This document shows, piece by piece, positions 51,182 to 59,729 of a stretch of 64,000 nucleotides of DNA. A program made the translations under genes and the position numbers. Every line of letters begins with the position of its first letter. The stretch's first letter is position 1. Source of the stretch: an uncultured Sutterella sp. (GTDB lineage Bacteria; Pseudomonadota; Gammaproteobacteria; Burkholderiales; Burkholderiaceae_F). Location: assembly GCA_958347955.1 (NCBI GenBank), contig CATVXH010000005.1, forward strand, positions 1 to 64,000, in the 5' to 3' direction. A model generated the notes under the pieces. The model was not told the DNA's origin. It saw only the letters and a program-made list of their open reading frames with translations, and did no database searches.

Positions 51182-51991
51182 ATGAAATTTCGTGCTTTGC
51201 TTGTTGCGATGATGGCTGGCGGTCTGTTGGCCGGTTGCGCACTCCAGGATGTCGGCGCGCCGATATACAACCGTACGGGTTCGACCGGTATGGGTACTAC
51301 GGGAACAGTTTCAATGACGGGAGATACTTACACGGTTCAACCCGGTGATACGCTCTACAGCATTGCGACACGCAACGGTTGTAATCCTACAGAGCTTGCC
51401 AGAGCCAACGGCATTACAGATCCGACGTTATTGTCGCCGGGAACAGTATTGCGTCTGACGGCTGCCCGCACAGCGCCGGTGAATTCTCTGGCGGTTGATG
51501 CGCCGACAACGACCCCCTCGACGGAAGTGACTATCGGCGCGCCGATTGTTGCCGCGCAACCCTCGTCTGACAGTGTGACACTCTCATCAGGGACCGCTGC
51601 CTCGGGGACTCAAAAATTGTTAGGCAACACACAACTGTCGTGGCCTGTGGCCCGCGGACAGATTTTGCGTCAGTTTACCGATGAAAACAGCAAGGGAATT
51701 GAAATCGCCGGCAACATGGGTGACGACGTTCATGCCGCCGCGGCCGGTCGTGTGCTCTATACCGGTGAAAACGTGAGCGGTTACGGCAAGCTCATCATTA
51801 TTACACACGGTCCCGGTGCGGTGACGGTTTACGGACACAACAGCGAGCTGCTTGTTAAGCGCGGCGACAACGTTACCAATGGTCAGGTTATCGCCAAGAT
51901 GGGCAACAGTGACAGTGACAGCGTTAATTTGCTTTTTGAAGTGCGCCATAACGATCGTCCGGTCAATCCGATTGAATATTTGCCGCAATGA
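51182..51991 (+). CDS. nlpD: NlpD-like lipoprotein with LysM and degenerate M23 domain
   Basis: The signal peptide ends in the lipobox LLAGC, so Cys19 should be lipidated and the protein anchored to a membrane. A LysM domain (about 50-92, YTVQPGDTLYSIATRNG) binds peptidoglycan. The C-terminal M23 domain (about 150-269) has lost the zinc ligands: the first motif reads KGIEIAG rather than HxGxD, and LLFEVRH replaces the LHFEVRH histidine. Like E. coli NlpD, it probably activates an amidase (AmiC) instead of cutting peptidoglycan. GAGGATAG precedes the ATG. Confidence 0.92.
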   Translation: MKFRALLVAMMAGGLLAGCALQDVGAPIYNRTGSTGMGTTGTVSMTGDTYTVQPGDTLYSIATRNGCNPTELARANGITDPTLLSPGTVLRLTAARTAPVNSLAVDAPTTTPSTEVTIGAPIVAAQPSSDSVTLSSGTAASGTQKLLGNTQLSWPVARGQILRQFTDENSKGIEIAGNMGDDVHAAAAGRVLYTGENVSGYGKLIIITHGPGAVTVYGHNSELLVKRGDNVTNGQVIAKMGNSDSDSVNLLFEVRHNDRPVNPIEYLPQ

Positions 51992-52022
51992 TTTTTTAAA
52001 GTTTTAAAACTTGTTTAACGCT

Positions 52023-52082
52023 GGCGTCCGTTACACCTACTGGTGAAGCTTCAGAGTGGGCAGAAACGGACGCCTGATTTTT
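52023..52082 (+). terminator. Long-loop hairpin after nlpD
   Basis: GGCGTCCGTT (52023-52032) pairs perfectly with AACGGACGCC (52065-52074), followed by TGATTTTT. The 32-base loop contains an inner CACC-TACT-GGTG hairpin (52034-52045). It may be a terminator of nlpD or a structured leader of rlmD, which starts 23 bases later. Confidence 0.6.
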
Positions 52083-52096
52083 AAGGGATATTTCCA

Positions 52097-53521
52097 ATGG
52101 CAAGAGCCCCTAAAGTATTGGAGAAGTTTACGGTTGATATTGAGTCTTTGGATCAAGACGGCCGAGGTGTCGCTCATCGTGACGGGAAGGTGGTCTTCGT
52201 TGAGGGCGCGCTGCCCGGGGAGACTGTGACTTATGAGCGTTTTCGCAATAAAAACAGTTATGAATGCGGCCGCACCGTGAGTATTGAAAAAGAATCATCG
52301 CTGCGTGTCAAACCCGCATGTAAACATTTCGGACTGCAGCCGGGGTGCTGCGGAGGCTGCGCCATGCAGCATTTGGATCCCAATGCGCAGGTGGCAATCA
52401 AACAACGAGTGCTTTTGGATGCCTTGTGGCATATCGGAAAAGTAAAACCGGAGACAATTTTGCCTCCTATCTACGGTCCATTTTGGGGGTACCGTCATCG
52501 CGCCCGTTTGACCGTGCGAGATGTGGAGAAGAAGGGCGGCGTATTGGTGGGATTCCACGAACGCTCATCCAGCTATGTTGCGGATATGACAGAATGCAAA
52601 ATTTTGCCCCCTGCGGTCAGTGATCTTTTGATTCCCCTCCGACATTTGGTTGAGAGACTCTCGATTCGTCAGAGATTGCCGCAAATTGAAGTGGCGATGG
52701 GCGGCAACGGCGCCATTGCCTTGGTGTTTCGCGTTTTGGAGCAACCAAGTGAAGCGGATATGACCGCCTTTGAGGCATTTTCACTTGAGCATGGGGTGAG
52801 CGTTTGGTTGCAACCCAAAGGCCCTGATTCTTGTTATCCGATGCATCCGAGCGATTTGACTGCGCTAAAGCTTGAATTGCCGGAGTTTGGCGTGCACATT
52901 TCATTTAAGCCGACGGATTTCACACAGGTTAATCATCGACTTAATGAAACGATGGTTTCCCGCGCGATCAATTTGTTGGATGTCAAACCTGAACACCACG
53001 TGGCAGACTTTTTCTGCGGTTTAGGAAATTTCACTCTCCCATTGGCCGTGCGTGCTCAAACGGTGGTCGGTATCGAAGGTAGCGAGCAGTTGGTTGAACG
53101 AGCCAGAGCCGGCGCAGCCGACAACGGTTTAGCCGATAAGACTCAATTTGTAGCGAGAAACCTTTTCACCTGGTCTACCAATGATTGGGATGCGCTTTGG
53201 AGTCAGTTAGACGGTATTGATCGTGTGCTTATTGATCCTCCCAGAGAAGGCGCGTTGGAATTGGCAAGGACATTAGCGGCAACGGATAAGCGACCGCCCC
53301 GCGTTGTTTACGTCTCTTGCAATCCTGCGACATTGGCCAGGGATTGCGCCATTTTGCATCATGAAGGTGGGTGGCATATTCGAGCGGCGGGAGTCATGAA
53401 TATGTTCCCTCACACCGCGCACGTGGAAAGCATGGCGGTGCTGGAACCCGGTCCCAAGCCTGAAAAGAAAGAGGACGATTTGCCGGAAGCTTCGCCGGTG
53501 GCTCAGGAAGACGCTGAATAA
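52097..53521 (+). CDS. rlmD: 23S rRNA (uracil-5-)-methyltransferase RlmD
   Basis: RlmD (RumA) methylates U1939 of 23S rRNA with S-adenosylmethionine. An N-terminal TRAM domain (1-68) is followed by a [4Fe-4S] cysteine cluster: Cys75 with CCGGC around 84-88 and a fourth Cys in MTECKIL. The Rossmann methyltransferase domain shows VADFFCGLGNFTLPLA, and the catalytic Cys (about 408) lies in VYVSCNPATLARD. At 474 residues it is slightly longer than E. coli RlmD because of an acidic C-terminal tail. RlmC is possible but less likely with this domain layout. Confidence 0.93.
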   Translation: MARAPKVLEKFTVDIESLDQDGRGVAHRDGKVVFVEGALPGETVTYERFRNKNSYECGRTVSIEKESSLRVKPACKHFGLQPGCCGGCAMQHLDPNAQVAIKQRVLLDALWHIGKVKPETILPPIYGPFWGYRHRARLTVRDVEKKGGVLVGFHERSSSYVADMTECKILPPAVSDLLIPLRHLVERLSIRQRLPQIEVAMGGNGAIALVFRVLEQPSEADMTAFEAFSLEHGVSVWLQPKGPDSCYPMHPSDLTALKLELPEFGVHISFKPTDFTQVNHRLNETMVSRAINLLDVKPEHHVADFFCGLGNFTLPLAVRAQTVVGIEGSEQLVERARAGAADNGLADKTQFVARNLFTWSTNDWDALWSQLDGIDRVLIDPPREGALELARTLAATDKRPPRVVYVSCNPATLARDCAILHHEGGWHIRAAGVMNMFPHTAHVESMAVLEPGPKPEKKEDDLPEASPVAQEDAE

Positions 53522-53533
53522 TTTTTCTCTGCG

Positions 53534-53583
53534 ACGCGGTCGTGCATTAGGTCGTTATTGATCTTCTGTCGACCGCGTTTTTG
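53534..53583 (+). terminator. Terminator of rlmD
   Basis: ACGCGGTCG (53534-53542) pairs with CGACCGCGT (53570-53578), followed by a short T-run (53578-53582). The 27-base loop contains weak internal pairing. It lies between rlmD and the yihY-like gene. Confidence 0.7.
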
Positions 53584-53621
53584 TTATGATCATATGTATC
53601 TACTTGAAAAATCGGTGAGTT

Positions 53622-54875
53622 ATGGATTGGGATCTCAACCTTAGCCACTATAAGCAACGCCCTTTTAAAGAAGTGATCAGGGAACTTGCTGAATTCGTGT
53701 GGTTGCGCATTCAGGAGACGCAACTCAATCAGGTCGCCTCTTCTTTGACTCTCACTTCAGTGTTGTCGATAGTGCCGTTGGTCGCTGTGATCTTGGTGAG
53801 TTTTGCCGTGTTTCCGGCTTTTGCAGAAAGGCGCGCGGAAATGGAGCAGCTCCTTTTTTCCAGCCTCTTGCCCGAGGTCTACAGTCAACAGATTATCGGA
53901 TACATGAAGTCTTTTGCCGAGCACGCCCAAGGGTTGACCATTTTCGGTTTGGCAGGCCTGACTGTGACGGCGCTTTTATTGATTAATACAGTGGACGCTA
54001 CGCTTAACCGGATTTTTCATGTTAGACAGATGCGTCCTGTAATGCAACGGGTACTCATCTATTGGGCACTTCTGACGTTGGGTCCCATGGCTATAGGTTT
54101 CAGTTTGGTGCTCACCAATGTGCTCACACAAATTGAGTTTGGTGTGGAAAGTCTTCTGCCGGGTTGGGTCTTTATGGTGATTCAACTGCTGGTTCAGTCA
54201 TTCATGTATGCCGCTCTTTATGTCTATGTGCCTAATTGCAAAGTTAAATGGCTTCACGCTTTTGTGGGGGGATTGCTTGTTACGGTAGTCGGTGTTGCCA
54301 TTAAGTGGGGATTCAGTTACTACTTGAGTACAGGACCGTTGACAACGATTTATGGTTCTTTCGTTTTAATTCCCGTGGTTTTGCTTTGGATTTATCTTTC
54401 TTGGCTTTTAGTCTTGTCGGGTGCGGCGATTGCCGCCACTATTCCTATGCTCACCAGCGGTCGCTATCGGGACATGAATAAAACCGGCAATGATTTCATC
54501 ACCGGGGTGGCGCTGTTGCATGAGTTGATGCTCGCGCAAGAAAAAGGAACGCCATCGGTGTCAATTCATGAGCTTTGTCAATCTGTCGACTCCTATCCGG
54601 AAGCCGCAGGGGCGATACTGGAGCGTTTGGCTGATGTGGGGTACGTCGGAAAGTTAAAGGATGATCGTAAATACGATGAGCATTGGAGTTTGCTTGTGTC
54701 ACCTCAAACAACCACATTAAGCGCGGCTTTTGACGCTTTAGTGGTTGATCCAAGCAACAGCTTGATTGCGAAAGAAAATTCTCCGCTTTATGACTGGTAC
54801 TGTTTGGTAACCGACGCGGAGTGGAAGAAGCGGCCGATGGTAGAAACTCTTCGCTTCATTCATCCGATTAACTGA
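53622..54875 (+). CDS. YihY-family inner-membrane protein (UPF0761-like)
   Basis: This protein has six transmembrane helices in the first 290 residues, with the family segments SSLTLTSVLSIVPLVAVILVSFAVFPAF and TVDATLNRIFHVRQMRP, then GSFVLIPVVLLWIYLSWLLVLSGAAIAA. Residues 300-417 form a soluble C-terminal region with a winged-helix-like look, as in long members of this family. YihY was once named RNase BN, but it is not a nuclease; its role is unknown. It is transcribed alone and shares a terminator with adk. Confidence 0.88.
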   Translation: MDWDLNLSHYKQRPFKEVIRELAEFVWLRIQETQLNQVASSLTLTSVLSIVPLVAVILVSFAVFPAFAERRAEMEQLLFSSLLPEVYSQQIIGYMKSFAEHAQGLTIFGLAGLTVTALLLINTVDATLNRIFHVRQMRPVMQRVLIYWALLTLGPMAIGFSLVLTNVLTQIEFGVESLLPGWVFMVIQLLVQSFMYAALYVYVPNCKVKWLHAFVGGLLVTVVGVAIKWGFSYYLSTGPLTTIYGSFVLIPVVLLWIYLSWLLVLSGAAIAATIPMLTSGRYRDMNKTGNDFITGVALLHELMLAQEKGTPSVSIHELCQSVDSYPEAAGAILERLADVGYVGKLKDDRKYDEHWSLLVSPQTTTLSAAFDALVVDPSNSLIAKENSPLYDWYCLVTDAEWKKRPMVETLRFIHPIN

Positions 54876-54884
54876 AAACTAAAA

Positions 54885-54922
54885 AAGTGCTGAACCCGAA
54901 AGAGTTCAGCACCTTTTTTTTC
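54885..54922. terminator. Bidirectional terminator between yihY-like gene and adk
   Basis: GTGCTGAAC (54887-54895) pairs with GTTCAGCAC (54904-54912) around an 8-base loop. A run of T follows on the plus strand (54914-54922) and a six-base A-run precedes it, giving a T-run on the minus strand. Confidence 0.92.
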
Positions 54923-54939
54923 GTAAGTCTAAAGCGTTA

Positions 54940-55593
54940 TTACTTCAGCGCTTCGAAAACACGATTCTTGATTTCTTCGATCGTGCCCAAGCCACTGATG
55001 CTGCGATACTTCGGAGCAGTAGCTTCGCCAGAGGCAGCCAAGTCGCCGTAGAACTTCACCAAGGCTTCCGTTTGAGCATGATAAACGCTCAAGCGTTTGA
55101 GAACCACTTCTTCCTTGTCATCGTCACGTTGAATCAAAGGATCGCCGGTGATGTCGTCTTTGCCTTCCACCTTAGGCGGATTGTATTTGATATGGTATGT
55201 GCGACCAGAGACAGGGTCCACACGGCGGCCACTCATACGAGTGACGATTTCTTCATCGGGAACAGCGATTTCAAGCACAAAATCAATCGGAATGCCGGCA
55301 GCTTGAAGCGCTTCGGCTTGAGGAATCGTGCGCGGGAATCCATCGAAAAGGAAACCGTTGGCGCAATCCGGTTGAGTCAGGCGCTCTTTGACCAAGCCGA
55401 TAATAATGTCATCGGAAACCAATTGGCCTTTATCCATAACTTCTTTGGCGGCCAAACCAAGAGGGGTACCAGCTTTAACAGCGGCACGCAACATATCACC
55501 GGTGGAGATCTGGGGAATGCCGAATTTTTCCTTAATAAAAGCGGCTTGCGTGCCCTTGCCGGCACCCGGAGGTCCAATCAAAATTAAACGCAT
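54940..55593 (-). CDS. adk: Adenylate kinase
   Basis: Adk interconverts ATP and AMP with two ADP. The P-loop GPPGAGKGTQ (7-16) is at the N-terminus, the AMP-binding segments QISTGDMLRAA and GFLFDGFPRT are visible, and the lid region (about 122-160) contains RVDPVSGRTYH and the long-form residues usual in proteobacteria. The 217-residue length is normal. GAGGAG lies 6 bases before the ATG. It is the last gene of the leftward lpxK-Trm112-kdsB-adk series, with a 105-base gap from kdsB. Confidence 0.98.
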   Translation of the reverse strand: MRLILIGPPGAGKGTQAAFIKEKFGIPQISTGDMLRAAVKAGTPLGLAAKEVMDKGQLVSDDIIIGLVKERLTQPDCANGFLFDGFPRTIPQAEALQAAGIPIDFVLEIAVPDEEIVTRMSGRRVDPVSGRTYHIKYNPPKVEGKDDITGDPLIQRDDDKEEVVLKRLSVYHAQTEALVKFYGDLAASGEATAPKYRSISGLGTIEEIKNRVFEALK

Positions 55594-55698
55594 AATAACT
55601 CCTCGTTTACTTCCGATGACTCAAGGAATTTGAGTCACAACTTTCTATTTCATTGTAGACATCTTAATGGGCAAAATGTGCGCCCGAAAAGACAAATT

Positions 55699-56469
55699 TC
55701 ATGCCAAGCCCTGAGCATACACCTCTCGCACTCGGTCGAGATCCTCTTGAGTGTCCACACCCGCAGGTAATGCGCCGGGCAAAACCGCTACGGCAATTTT
55801 GACACCGTAGTAAAGAGCCCGCAGTTGTTCAAGGCTTTCCCACTTTTCAATAGGAGCTTGTTCCCATTGGGGATAACGTTTTAAAAATTTCACCCGATAG
55901 GCGTACAGTCCGATATGGCGAAGCGGCACAAGCCCAGCGGGGAGTCTTGTCCTATCGTCTCGGAAGGCATCGCGGGGCCATGGAATGGGGGCGCGGCTGA
56001 AAGTAATCGCATTGCCTTGAACGTCGCGCACCACTTTAACAACATTCGGATTCAGGAATTCTTCAATATCATCAATCGGGTGACCCGCCGTAGCCATTTC
56101 GCACTCAGGGTGGTCGGCCAACAATTGCGCAACCTCTCTGATCACGTCGGTCGGAATGAGAGGTTCATCCCCCTGAACATTAACAACGATTGCCTCGTCC
56201 GGCAGTCCCAGTTTCATGACGGTTTCGGCCAATCGGTCAGTGCCGGTCGGATGATCCGCGGAGGTGAGAATCACTTTTACGCCGTTTTGCTCACAGGCCT
56301 TGACAATGGCTTCGTGGTCGGTAGCGACCACAACATCGGCGGCGCCGGAGGCTTTCGCGCGTTCAGCCACACGCACCACCATGGGACGTCCGGCAATGTC
56401 TTTTAACGGTTTTTCAGGAAGTCGGGTTGACTTCATTCGTGACGGAATGATGGCGTAAAACTCAGTCAT
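55699..56469 (-). CDS. kdsB: 3-deoxy-manno-octulosonate cytidylyltransferase
   Basis: KdsB activates Kdo with CTP to give CMP-Kdo for lipopolysaccharide synthesis in the cytosol. The nucleotide-binding N-terminus IIPSRMKSTRLPEKPLKDI (8-26) and the segments TDRLAETV and VNVQGDEPLI are diagnostic. The length of 256 residues is normal. It begins 1 base after the Trm112-like gene and is co-transcribed with lpxK. Confidence 0.97.
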   Translation of the reverse strand: MTEFYAIIPSRMKSTRLPEKPLKDIAGRPMVVRVAERAKASGAADVVVATDHEAIVKACEQNGVKVILTSADHPTGTDRLAETVMKLGLPDEAIVVNVQGDEPLIPTDVIREVAQLLADHPECEMATAGHPIDDIEEFLNPNVVKVVRDVQGNAITFSRAPIPWPRDAFRDDRTRLPAGLVPLRHIGLYAYRVKFLKRYPQWEQAPIEKWESLEQLRALYYGVKIAVAVLPGALPAGVDTQEDLDRVREVYAQGLA

Positions 56470-56470
56470 A

Positions 56471-56692
56471 TTAAGCTCCCCTCACGATTGAAAGGCGCTT
56501 GGCATAATCTTCGGCCTCTTCATTTGTGAGTTTCTTGGCTTCTTCCGGGATCATATTGGGAATATTGTCTTTGACTTCAAAAGCCAGTTTGCAACGCGGA
56601 CAAACCAAAACGTTGCGCTCGGCATCCCAAACGATGGCCCCTTTGCAAATCGGGCACACCAAAGTAGCGGTAAGACGGGGATCAAGGGCCAT
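56471..56692 (-). CDS. Trm112-family small zinc protein (YcaR-like)
   Basis: This 73-residue protein has two CxxC pairs, CPICKG near 13 and CPRCKL near 32, which form a zinc-ribbon-like Trm112 domain followed by the usual DNIPNMIPEEA segment. In eukaryotes Trm112 activates methyltransferases; the bacterial role is not established. It nearly always lies between lpxK and kdsB, as here. The ATG at 56692 is 1 base beyond the lpxK stop codon; the longer frame upstream overlaps lpxK and is not conserved. Confidence 0.92.
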   Translation of the reverse strand: MALDPRLTATLVCPICKGAIVWDAERNVLVCPRCKLAFEVKDNIPNMIPEEAKKLTNEEAEDYAKRLSIVRGA

Positions 56693-56693
56693 T

Positions 56694-57704
56694 TTATTTC
56701 TGAACCTTTTCTTGAAGTTTGTGTTCAATAAGATCAACCAGATAGGGGTCGATATCGACGAGATACTCCACCGTGTAAATTCTGGGATCTTGGGCTATAT
56801 CAGGCTGTTGACGGCACTTGACCGCGTCTTTGCCTGTGATAAGAATGATTTCTTCCTTGCAGTTTTTAAATGGGTTTTCATCAAAAGCGTAGTGATCACC
56901 CAATTCCATTTCCGGCCCTTCAATGTCATGGGCCCGAAGCATGGCAAAAAAACGTCCCGGCGCGGCAATGCCCGCGGCGGCCAAGACTGGTTTTTTCATT
57001 TGCGCCACTTCTTCGAGCGTCATGCTGCGGCTTCCGTCGAGTGACTTCGCTCGCCCCAACGTCGCCGTCGCTGCGAATCTCGGAGTGCGGCTGTCGAAAG
57101 TATCTTCGGTCGCATTCAAGACAATGGCATCGACCTCATCCAAACGGGAAGGCGGCTCGCGCAGGGGGCCGGCAGGCAACACCCATCCGTTACCAAGTCC
57201 TCTGGCGCCAACGACGGCCAGTTCCACGTCACGGGCCAACGCATAGTGCTGCAGCCCGTCGTCAGAAATAATAAGGTCGCACTCGGGGTATTTGTCTAAG
57301 AGCAAAAGAGCGGCGGCGACTCTGTCTCGGGCGACGGCGACCGGAACCCGGGTTTGCCTCGCGATTAACAGCGGCTCATCGCCCACCTTGGTGGCGGGGC
57401 TGTCGGCAAACACCATTTGCGCCGCATCATCTTTACGACCAAAGCCGCGGGAAACAACCCCCGGATGGTAACCGCGTCTGATAAGTTCTTTAACGAGGGC
57501 GATGGTTACCGGTGTCTTTCCTGTGCCGCCTACATAGATATTGCCGACGACCACAACCGGCACAGGCAGGCGATGCGGTTTCGTTTTCAAGCGTCTATTG
57601 CGTGCAATGACGAGAAATACTAATGAAAGAGGAGATAGGGCCCAAGCCAGCAGACCTCTTTTAGTCCACTGACGATGCAGCCACGACTCAAATGTGGCTC
57701 GCAT
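56694..57704 (-). CDS. lpxK: Tetraacyldisaccharide 4'-kinase
   Basis: LpxK phosphorylates the 4' position of the lipid A disaccharide precursor at the inner membrane. An N-terminal hydrophobic helix (about 20-35) is followed by the P-loop region GNIYVGGTGKTP (54-65) and DLIISDDGLQHYAL (about 144-157), where the DD is catalytic. The 336-residue length is usual. GGAG lies 6 bases before the ATG. It is the first gene of the minus-strand LPS unit, with kdsB downstream. Confidence 0.96.
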   Translation of the reverse strand: MRATFESWLHRQWTKRGLLAWALSPLSLVFLVIARNRRLKTKPHRLPVPVVVVGNIYVGGTGKTPVTIALVKELIRRGYHPGVVSRGFGRKDDAAQMVFADSPATKVGDEPLLIARQTRVPVAVARDRVAAALLLLDKYPECDLIISDDGLQHYALARDVELAVVGARGLGNGWVLPAGPLREPPSRLDEVDAIVLNATEDTFDSRTPRFAATATLGRAKSLDGSRSMTLEEVAQMKKPVLAAAGIAAPGRFFAMLRAHDIEGPEMELGDHYAFDENPFKNCKEEIILITGKDAVKCRQQPDIAQDPRIYTVEYLVDIDPYLVDLIEHKLQEKVQK

Positions 57705-58113
57705 AGGATTCTCCGATGATGTGAAAAAATGACTGTCGACCCTCAGGGCCGGAACTGTCAGAAAGCATATGTTTTTTCTCTACCTGCTTTAAAAAGCTAA
57801 CCTTTTAATCTTAGCAAATATGCAGAAAACTGCACTTAAGTTGAAGGAAGAAATTACTTTCAGGAGGCACTTTGACTTAGCCTGAAAAAAGTTGACACCT
57901 TTAAGAACTAAAGGAGTTAAAAATGTTGGTCAAATTAGACACCAAAAATTAGGACTATCGAGAGTTTTGTGGAATTTTTCACCCAACTCTGGCTGGCAAC
58001 AGCCCCTTTTCTCAAACACTGGGGGCTGTGCCGCATCTCCGAGAGAACGGATACAGGACTCTATGAAACAACCGCGATCATTCGCTTTTGGGTCGATTGA
58101 TCGCGGGTTGGAG
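57705..58113. other. Unexplained 409-base intergenic region
   Basis: This gap lies between lpxK and the DsbG-like gene. It has a TTGACA at 57892-57897, a strong AAAGGAG with an ATG at 57923 that opens only nine codons (MLVKLDTKN), and a stop-free stretch of about 50 codons in another frame (57939-58097) with no start. Stable stems include ACAGCCCC/GGGGCTGT (57999-58006 with 58022-58029). An insertion-sequence remnant or a small RNA is possible; I cannot name a family. Confidence 0.45.
58072..58106 (-). terminator. Candidate terminator of the DsbG-like gene
   Basis: CCGCGATCA (58072-58080) pairs with TGATCGCGG (58098-58106) around a 17-base loop. On the minus strand the stem is followed by TTGTTTCAT, a weak T-rich tail, 8 bases after the gene's stop codon. 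Confidence 0.55.
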
Positions 58114-58701
58114 TTAAAGTTCAAAAAGTTTTTTAAGTTCTTCGGTTGTTAATCGTTCATCAAAAGGCAGGTACTCGCCTTTGGAATTTTTAAAGACCCC
58201 GTAGGGAACCGCTCTGCAGCCAGCCCTGCGGTGAAGCTTGGTGTTTGTCCATACTTTATCTCGGACATCGACGGGTAACTTTTCCACCAAACCGTAACGA
58301 ATTCCGCGAAATTCGATGTCAGTGAAATGAGCAAAATGTTCTTCCAATTTTGCTAAAGGATCTTTGTCAATCAGGATCGTCGTGGCTTGGGGTTCCGAAT
58401 GAATGTTCATGAAAGAGATCGGGCAGAAGATAAACTCGATCTTATCCATAAAGGGTTCAAGCCTTTGATGCAGATGCCAACAATCGCGGCACTGCGTATC
58501 AAATGCGACATAAGCTTTGGGGCGGCCTGCGGGGCCTTTGGAGGAAATTCCAGTGCCTTCTTTTTCAAAAGACTCATACATTTTTTTGCCATCCCAAATC
58601 ACGGGGACGGAGGCGGGGGCGGCCTGGGCGGGCGCAACGGCGGCTGTCAGCAAAGATGCGAAGCCGGCCCACATAGCGCCGCGTCTAGTTAATTTCTCCA
58701 T
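58114..58701 (-). CDS. DsbG-like thioredoxin-fold protein
   Basis: This 195-residue protein has a signal sequence (1-28) with LTRRGAMWAGFASLLTAAVA and a cleavage site near AQAA; the RR before the hydrophobic core resembles a Tat signal, although the motif is incomplete. The mature part shows VAFDTQCRDCWHLHQ with a CRDC active site (Cys71 and Cys74), usual for thioredoxin-fold disulfide enzymes such as DsbG or DsbC C-terminal domains. It lacks their dimerisation domain. GGAGG precedes the ATG at 58701. It follows the DUF2156 gene on the same strand, with a gap of 31 bases. Confidence 0.8.
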   Translation of the reverse strand: MEKLTRRGAMWAGFASLLTAAVAPAQAAPASVPVIWDGKKMYESFEKEGTGISSKGPAGRPKAYVAFDTQCRDCWHLHQRLEPFMDKIEFIFCPISFMNIHSEPQATTILIDKDPLAKLEEHFAHFTDIEFRGIRYGLVEKLPVDVRDKVWTNTKLHRRAGCRAVPYGVFKNSKGEYLPFDERLTTEELKKLFEL

Positions 58702-58732
58702 AACGTTAACCTCCAGCTTTTTGTTGATTGTA

Positions 58733-59629
58733 TCAATGAATTTCAATGACGCCCTTTTTCAATTGGGCGACCGGATGCCAATCTTGTTTGGCTTTTCTCA
58801 ATCCCGCAATGCCCAAATCCTCTTCCCGGTTTAAATATTCAATGCAAAGCGGCAAGCTTTTTGCGAACGCCTGTGATAAAGCCGGGTAGGCGCCGGGAAC
58901 TTCACGCGTGGCCTTTTCGATATGCACGGCTAAAATGTCAGGAGCGCTTCTGGCGCCGTAAGTTAAGCCGAGTATCCGTCCGTGATCGTGAAGCACTCCT
59001 CCATAAACGGGCAGTTCATCCCAGTGCGACAACACCTTCTCTATAGCGTTTCTTTCTTGTTCGAGGTTTTCGTCCATTTCCCTGCCGCTGTACCAATCGT
59101 CAAGAAAGTTCATGCAGCTGTCAAAAAGATCTTTGGTGTAGATATTAAATTGAGCTTCGGGACAAGCCTTGTAAAAACGTTTAATGAAATTGCGTTTGCT
59201 GTGAAAGTGGGAGCCCGGCAGCTCAACAAAATCAGAACAGGCGTACATATAGTCCCAGCGATCAGGGTTGCGCTCGATGATGAGCTCGTGGTCGGGGAAA
59301 GCCTTTGAAAGCACCGGTTCCATCAAGTCGGTGACGCCATAAAAGAGCAAGGGGCGATGATTGTCTCGCGCTTGTTTGGATAAATATTCAAAGAGTTCTA
59401 AAGGGATTGGCTTTTCGCCGATTGGCATGACAAACACGGGGAGGGACAGGTTTGTCAGCGTGCGCTCAATGATTAAGTGTGTGCCTTCGTATTCAAAATA
59501 GCGGAAATGGTTCTGGATACCGCGGCTAAAAAGCGACACCAAACTCAAGTCGCAGTCACCATTGGCAAACTGCGGCAGATACTTCTTCAAAAGGCAGAAA
59601 TCGTTTTCTTTCAGTTCTTTAAATGTCAT
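58733..59629 (-). CDS. DUF2156 (lysyl-phosphatidylglycerol synthase C-terminal-like) protein
   Basis: This 298-residue protein matches the DUF2156 family, whose fold of two GNAT-like domains is also the catalytic part of MprF, which transfers amino acids to phosphatidylglycerol. Visible segments are YEGTHLIIERTLT, DRWDYMYACSDFVELPGSHFHSKRNFIKRF (about 170-200) and HIEKATREVPGAYPALSQAF. No membrane helices are present, so the soluble form is expected. The substrate is not known. ATG 59629 is chosen because upstream sequence toward 59944 overlaps the xseA 5' region and lacks similarity; no strong ribosome-binding site is visible. Confidence 0.85.
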   Translation of the reverse strand: MTFKELKENDFCLLKKYLPQFANGDCDLSLVSLFSRGIQNHFRYFEYEGTHLIIERTLTNLSLPVFVMPIGEKPIPLELFEYLSKQARDNHRPLLFYGVTDLMEPVLSKAFPDHELIIERNPDRWDYMYACSDFVELPGSHFHSKRNFIKRFYKACPEAQFNIYTKDLFDSCMNFLDDWYSGREMDENLEQERNAIEKVLSHWDELPVYGGVLHDHGRILGLTYGARSAPDILAVHIEKATREVPGAYPALSQAFAKSLPLCIEYLNREEDLGIAGLRKAKQDWHPVAQLKKGVIEIH

Positions 59630-59729
59630 GGCATATCTTTCAAAATAACGCACTAACATTAAGACAGACGAACGGAATTTGCAAAGTAATTTCGTTAGAA
59701 TTTTCGCAAGAATTCGTCTATTGAAAATT

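Noticed and set aside
57892..58152. 86-codon plus-strand frame
   Set aside because: It has no recognisable domain and overlaps the end of the DsbG-like gene; the strong AAAGGAG nearby opens a different nine-codon frame.
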